A DNA stretch of 64,000 nt from contig JNVV01000019.1 in NCBI GenBank assembly GCA_000733355.1, positions 229,047-293,046 on the forward strand, read 5' to 3'. The DNA comes from Falciphora oryzae (Eukaryota > Ascomycota > Sordariomycetes > Magnaporthales > Magnaporthaceae). Below the pieces are notes generated by a model, which did no database searches, had not been told where the DNA came from, and saw only the letters and a program-made list of their open reading frames with translations. Position numbers and translations under genes: made by a program. Below are positions 59,010-64,000 of the stretch, one piece after another; the first letter of the stretch is position 1; the number at the start of each line of letters is the position of its first letter.

Positions 59010-62000
59010 ATGGCGTTAACGGGTATGGCTCACCCCGAGAAGCCCGAGCGTACTGCTGTTGAGGACCGCAAGCTGACTGACCGACTCCCTCCGCTTCCGC
59101 CGCCTAGCCTCTTTATCGCGTACATGATCGTCGCCGCCCTGCTGTGCGTTTCCACCTGGCCGCCCGGCTTCCCCGGTCGCGTGTCCTCTCTGCGCAAAGC
59201 CTAACCCGCATGTCTCGGCTAGGTCCATATTCTTCGTGCTCTACTTCAACCGAGTACTAGCATCGATAATATCCTGGGCGCTACGAGCCTACACATGGCA
59301 CCAATACCGAATATACATCGATGTACAAGCCCTGCAGGTCTCCTTGCTTGCGGGACGCATCTTCTTTACCGGCCTGCGATACCACGGTAACAACGAGACG
59401 ATCTTGATCCAGCATGGCTACATCACCTGGTCGTATTGGCTGAGGAGGGTCCGCTCCGTCAGCATCGAAAAGGGGTCGGCGGCGCACGAGGGGGAGAAGG
59501 GCAAAGGCCATGCAGACGAGGCTGGGCAGGGCAGCGCCGCGAATCCCAATGGCGGCAATGGCGCATCTCGAGTCCCTTGCAGGGTCAACGTCTCGCTTGT
59601 TGGGCTGGAGTGGTTTGTGTACAACCGCAGCCCCGCTTACGACTTCATCCTTAAAGGGATCGTGGACGACGATAGCCCGAGCTACGAACCCCGACCGACC
59701 ACGTCCGAGAAGCCACACGAGCCGCCCGGGACAGCATCCACGGATACTAGAGGTAATGAAGAGGGTGGACTACTACGCAGGAAGCGCACACCCCATTCAG
59801 AACATGTCAAGCAACCTCGCCCAGGCAATGCCCGCTCCAGCCCTGTCGAGGACGCCCAAGGGGGCGACGATTCTGGCGGCAGCTCGACGACCTCCGAAGA
59901 CGAGCTGCCACTGCTGCTACAGCTCTTCCCGATCAACATAGCTTGCGAGAAGGCTGCGTTGGTGATGGGCAACGAAAACACCAAGGCAATCTTGATAATA
60001 AAAGCCGACGGTCTCAACGGTGAGGTTGATGCGTCTGCAACGGACACGGTGGATCCGTACCGGCAGATATTCAAGTTCAAGTTCAAGCACCCAAATGTCG
60101 AGTTTAGGGACAATGAAGACTACAGGGAGGACCAGGCCAACAAGGCAACGAGGGAGAAACACCTGGCCGAGGTCATGGACCCGGGCCCCAAGCAGTCCTT
60201 GTTCAAGAGGCAGAGGCGGAAGATCTACGGCCAGCTCCGTAACCTTGTGCCATATTGGAGGACCTCGGTCGAGTCTTTCTCGGTCGATTCGCGGGCTAGT
60301 GGCCTCGGCACGGCAGCGACCACGATTCCCGGCTCCAGCCACTGGCAGGGCCTGTCAAGGTATCTCGACGACCGCGACGAAGACGAGCGGACGCGCTGGT
60401 CAGCAATCGAATACGCTGCTATTACGACCGTTGTCGACAGCCCCGAGGCCACCCTGACCCTGTACTGGGACGCCGTCGGCAAGGTTACCAGCCAGCCCCC
60501 CTTGATGCATGAAAAGGGAACAGGCCATACGTCAACAGACATCAACGGTGACGACCCCCCAGCGTGGGGAATCAGCCTCTCCATCAGCGGCGGCACGGTC
60601 AGCTATGGCCCATGGACCGACAGGCTGCGGGCCGATCTCCAGCGAGTGTTCTTTCCAGGGCTGTGCAAAGACTCAACTCCCGCCCAGTCGCTTCCTGTCG
60701 GGGCCTGGCGGGTGCCGACCAAGTTTAAGTTCCTCGTCGAGCTCGACGACGAAGTCACGCTTCGGATTCCCACCCGCGAAGAGTCCAAGAACTGGCGATA
60801 CAAAGGCCAAGACATGGGATCCTCCGCCGTTCGTCAGCCCGAGGCGAAGCGCAAGGCTCGCGGCAAGTCCAAAAAGGCAGATGCAGCAGCGCCAGCACAG
60901 CGACGACCATACGGCTGGCTCGACCTCAAGATTTCAGGCAATGCCACAATCGCCTTCTCCATGGACATGGTGGCGGGCGAGGCAGGGCATGCGATGGACC
61001 TGCGTGTCGACCTGCCTCCAGGGGCTGAAATCTCGAGCAGCGTCAACCACGAACTGTTCTGGCGCTCGGGCGGGACGCGGGTTTCGTGTGACCTCTCATC
61101 CCCGCTCAAATGGAACAGCCTCAGACAGTGGCGCTTCGACATAGACTGCCAAGATCTCGAGCTGTTCATTCTCCGAGACCACATATTCCTTATCATCGAC
61201 CTGATTGATGACTGGGCCACCGGGCCTCCTGCCGACTACATGGTCTTTACCCCCTTCAAGTATCATCTCGATCTTCACTTTCGTAATGTCAAACTGTACC
61301 TCAACATCAACGATGCCAACATCATCAATAACCCTACCGACTTTGACGACAACGCCTTCATCATCTTGTCGAGCCCGCTGCTCGAAGTCGGCACATGCAT
61401 CCCTCTCGACAAATTTAGGCCGCCCCGCAGCGCCGTCCCGTTCGACGTCAAGGCCGAAGCCCTTGCTCTCGCGCTTCATGTCCCTCCCTGGAACACTCAG
61501 GCCGCATTCCTGGCTTCCAAGGATCTCGGCACGCTAGAGAATTTTGACCTCAGCGGCGCCTACCACTACAACGCTACCACCGCTCTCGGTAACACCGATA
61601 CTCTGGTCCTGAACATTAGTGGCCAGTCCCCATGCGTGACCCTTTACGGCTTCCTCATACGTTACTTTCTCAAGCTCAAGGATAACTACTTTGGCGAAGA
61701 TATTCAGTTCAAGACGCTGGAAGAGTATCAAGAGGTTCTCCGCCTCAAGCAGCAAAATCCAGATGCAGAGCTTCCAAACAAACCGCCGTCGAAAAAGTCC
61801 AACGATTTGGATGTCATCCTCAGCGTCAGGGCGGATGACCCCAAGGTCCTGCTTCCGGCCAATCTGTACTCATCACAGAAGCACATACAAATCGACACTG
61901 CTTGCGTCGAGGTGGACCTCCGCTTTACCAACTATTACATGGACCTTGACCTGATCCTGGCGCCTCTTAGTCTCTCCCTTGGGAAAGAGGCAGGGGGAGC

Positions 62001-64000
62001 AGACACTCCGATAAGTGCTACATCTAGCACGCAACTTTTTATCGATGGCCTGACTGTGTACGGCCATCGTCTGTTTGGACTTCCGCCCGTGGAACCCACG
62101 TATCTGTGTAACTGGGACATATCGACCGGCGCGGTAACTGGGGAGTGCACGGCAGACTTCCTCGTCGCGCTCATGAATGGAGGCAAGGGCTTCCTCCTAT
62201 CGTTTGACGACGAAGAGAACGCTCTGGTATCTGCCTTGGCCCTCATAGTGTACGATGTCACTTTTCTGCGCGTTTTTGTGCTGTCCGTTCGGCTCTGGCT
62301 TCACATAGAGGAGGCCGCGTTCCTGCTGTCGACCGAGTCTATCGATGTCAAGTTCAACGATTGGGCAAGGTCGCATTACTCGAAGCGTGCCAACATCGAC
62401 GTCCCCGGGATCGAGATAGCATGCGTCAACTCGGAATCCGTCCTCCGCCACAAGTCGAGGTCCCAGCTTCCGGCCGAGGCTGAGGCCATTGTGAGAACAA
62501 GCGTGCATCTTGCCATAGTGGGCCGCAAGGCAGAGTTCACCAAGAATCGCGAGATGCAGCAGGGACTCATACGGCGCGAAGATCAGCGCACTCAACGGAC
62601 CGAGTTCCTACTTCTTCCCGAGCTGTTTGGGCCATTCGAGCCAGATCCAGTCGACCCGACCTCCCAGCCAGTGCCGCCGATCCCTCAGCCAACATTTCCG
62701 GGAGACCTCCAGTCTCTGAGAGACGATAGGACGTCACTCGCATCCGGGGGCACTTCGCGGAGGTCTCGGAGACTGCAGAAAAAGAGCTCTTTTCTCTCCT
62801 TGTCAAGTTCTAGCAGCTCTAGCACGAGGAGCATTGTTCGCCCGCACAGCTCTCGCCACTCATCTAAAAGATCAAGCCTCCAGTCCAAACACCACGCCCA
62901 ACTTCAGCCCTTGACGAGACTTGGCCAGCAGCGGATGGGTAGCACAGCACGGCATAAGCGCGAACTGTCTGCCTCCACAGGACGCCACTCGGACTTTCAC
63001 AGCGCCTTGGGAGACTATGGCGACCGCCGCGGCAACGGCCACAATACAGTCGCATTCTCTAGCCAGTACTTCGCACCGTACTTTCCACTCGAGGCCGTCG
63101 CCGTCGATACGTCCGATGCCGCTTTTCAGAGCGTCGAAACGGAGGGTGAAGATGGCAGCGCAGAGACTACCGAGTTCAACCTCGGCGACATCGACCCGGA
63201 AATGCTCAACGAGGATCGCACACATACTAGCATCCTAGTCGAAACGCCAGCAGGGATCACGGCCTCGCTCAACCCAACCTCTGTGCGCTATATCGCGGCT
63301 TTACTGACGGCTATACAGCCAACCGAGCCGGAGGACATCTTGGACACACTACAAATTGGCGCCATGAGCGGCATCATGGATTTACACAAGGACCAGATGT
63401 CAAAAGGCAGCGTCGACGACATCGTTCTGAGGATCCCGAGAGCAAGCCTGCGCTTTGTCAGCTCCTCCAGCCTTGATTCACCGCTTCCGTCCCATGAAGA
63501 GCAAGATCAGTACGACTTTTCCCTGACAAAACTGGCGCTGGCTCTGCGCACCGAGAGCAGCTGGGAGGATGCGTTCAAGCCGGAGACCAGGCATGTCCGA
63601 CACTCGTTCCATACGAGACTCGGGTCTATCGAGGTTTCCGCCTCCGAGAAGCTTAGAGATGCCGAGAACGTCCAGTGCGCGGTCTCTGGTAAAGTTGAGC
63701 ATGTCATGGTTTCGATGGGGTCCCGGGACGTCACTTACATCGATGCCGATATCGGGCGCATCCAAGGGACCGTATCCTCGGACAAGATCGAGTACATCGC
63801 GTCGCTAGTACACCGTACAGACCGACTCGCGACTGACTTGGGTGGCGTGATCTCCACTGCAGCTAGCAGAGAGGATCGAGTGCTGAAATCCCTCATCTAC
63901 AGCCTTGCGGCTCAGGGCCTAGGGGCACCGGACCCTAGCTTCATTGTGCGCCCATCGGCAACTCTACGTTCTGCCGACCAGCACCTCCGCACATTCGACT
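59010..64000 (+). CDS. csf1: Csf1 bridge-like lipid transfer protein, N-terminal half (3' truncated)
   Basis: Exon 1 is 59010-59143, intron 59144-59222 (79 nt, GTGCGT donor, CGGCTAG acceptor), and exon 2 runs open from 59223 past the right edge, about 1,640 residues in view. The join rebuilds the N-terminal membrane anchor (SLFIAYMIVAALLSIFFVLY), followed by FNRVLASIISW, YRIYIDVQALQ, RIFFTGLRYHGNNE and ILIQHGYITW, the highly conserved start of fungal Csf1 and its animal relative BLTP1/tweek. These proteins form long hydrophobic-groove bridges at ER contact sites and move phospholipids; yeast Csf1 supports cold growth and GPI-anchor synthesis. The body has alternating beta segments (for example LDLHFRNVKLYLNINDANII, in part) as expected of RBG repeats, with a Ser/Arg-rich loop near 62750-62900. 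Starts at 59010 or 59025 are both plausible. Confidence 0.93.

Noticed and set aside
1..64000. CRISPR array, bacterial operon, or polyketide/non-ribosomal peptide cluster
   Set aside because: No regularly spaced repeats, no core biosynthetic enzyme, and intron-bearing fungal genes throughout.

Overview
The window reads as nuclear DNA of a filamentous ascomycete, most likely a Sordariomycete-like Pezizomycotina. Coding exons are GC-rich, introns are short (61-298 nt) with GTAAGT/GTATGT-type donors and CAG/TAG acceptors, and the gene content is typical of moulds: Zn2Cys6 regulators, a bZIP-like regulator with a DUF3425-type tail, the conidiation regulator FlbE, a YbhE-type lactonase, a Met13-type methylenetetrahydrofolate reductase and the lipid-bridge protein Csf1. 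No bacterial operons, CRISPR, rRNA, convincing tRNA or secondary-metabolite core enzyme was seen. Exon joins below were worked out by hand from splice signals and reading-frame agreement.

Layout. Left edge: the 3' end of an AT-hook protein gene (+), convergent with a long DUF676/Rog1-type serine hydrolase (-). Then a Cys-rich, largely disordered protein (-) and about 6 kb without a recognisable gene. A canonical Zn2Cys6 factor (-) is followed by a further gene-poor 5.7 kb, a secreted lactonase-fold protein (-) and a small two-exon protein (-). A second Zn2Cys6-type factor (+) keeps the regulatory body of the family, but its zinc cluster looks broken. Next come FlbE (-), a large protein combining a CxxC cluster, a TALE-like homeodomain, C2H2 fingers and a repeated C-terminal module (-), and a single-pass membrane protein (-). 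A bZIP-like factor (+) and the MTHFR (+) follow, then a six-exon DUF300/TMEM184 membrane protein (-), a short repeat-rich region with a possibly disabled small gene (-), and the 5' half of csf1 (+), which runs off the right edge.

The genes do not form one pathway. Five of about fourteen encode regulators (two zinc-cluster family members, homeobox/C2H2, bZIP-like, FlbE); the rest cover one-carbon metabolism (MTHFR), lipid hydrolysis or transfer (DUF676 hydrolase, Csf1), membrane proteins and unknowns. The items most worth a second look are the second zinc-cluster factor with Ser at the third Cys position, the about five-fold repeated module in the homeobox protein, the 174-nt inverted duplication at 55.85/58.12 kb that carries a promoter-like block, and the in-frame stop inside what looks like a longer small protein at 57.6-58.1 kb.
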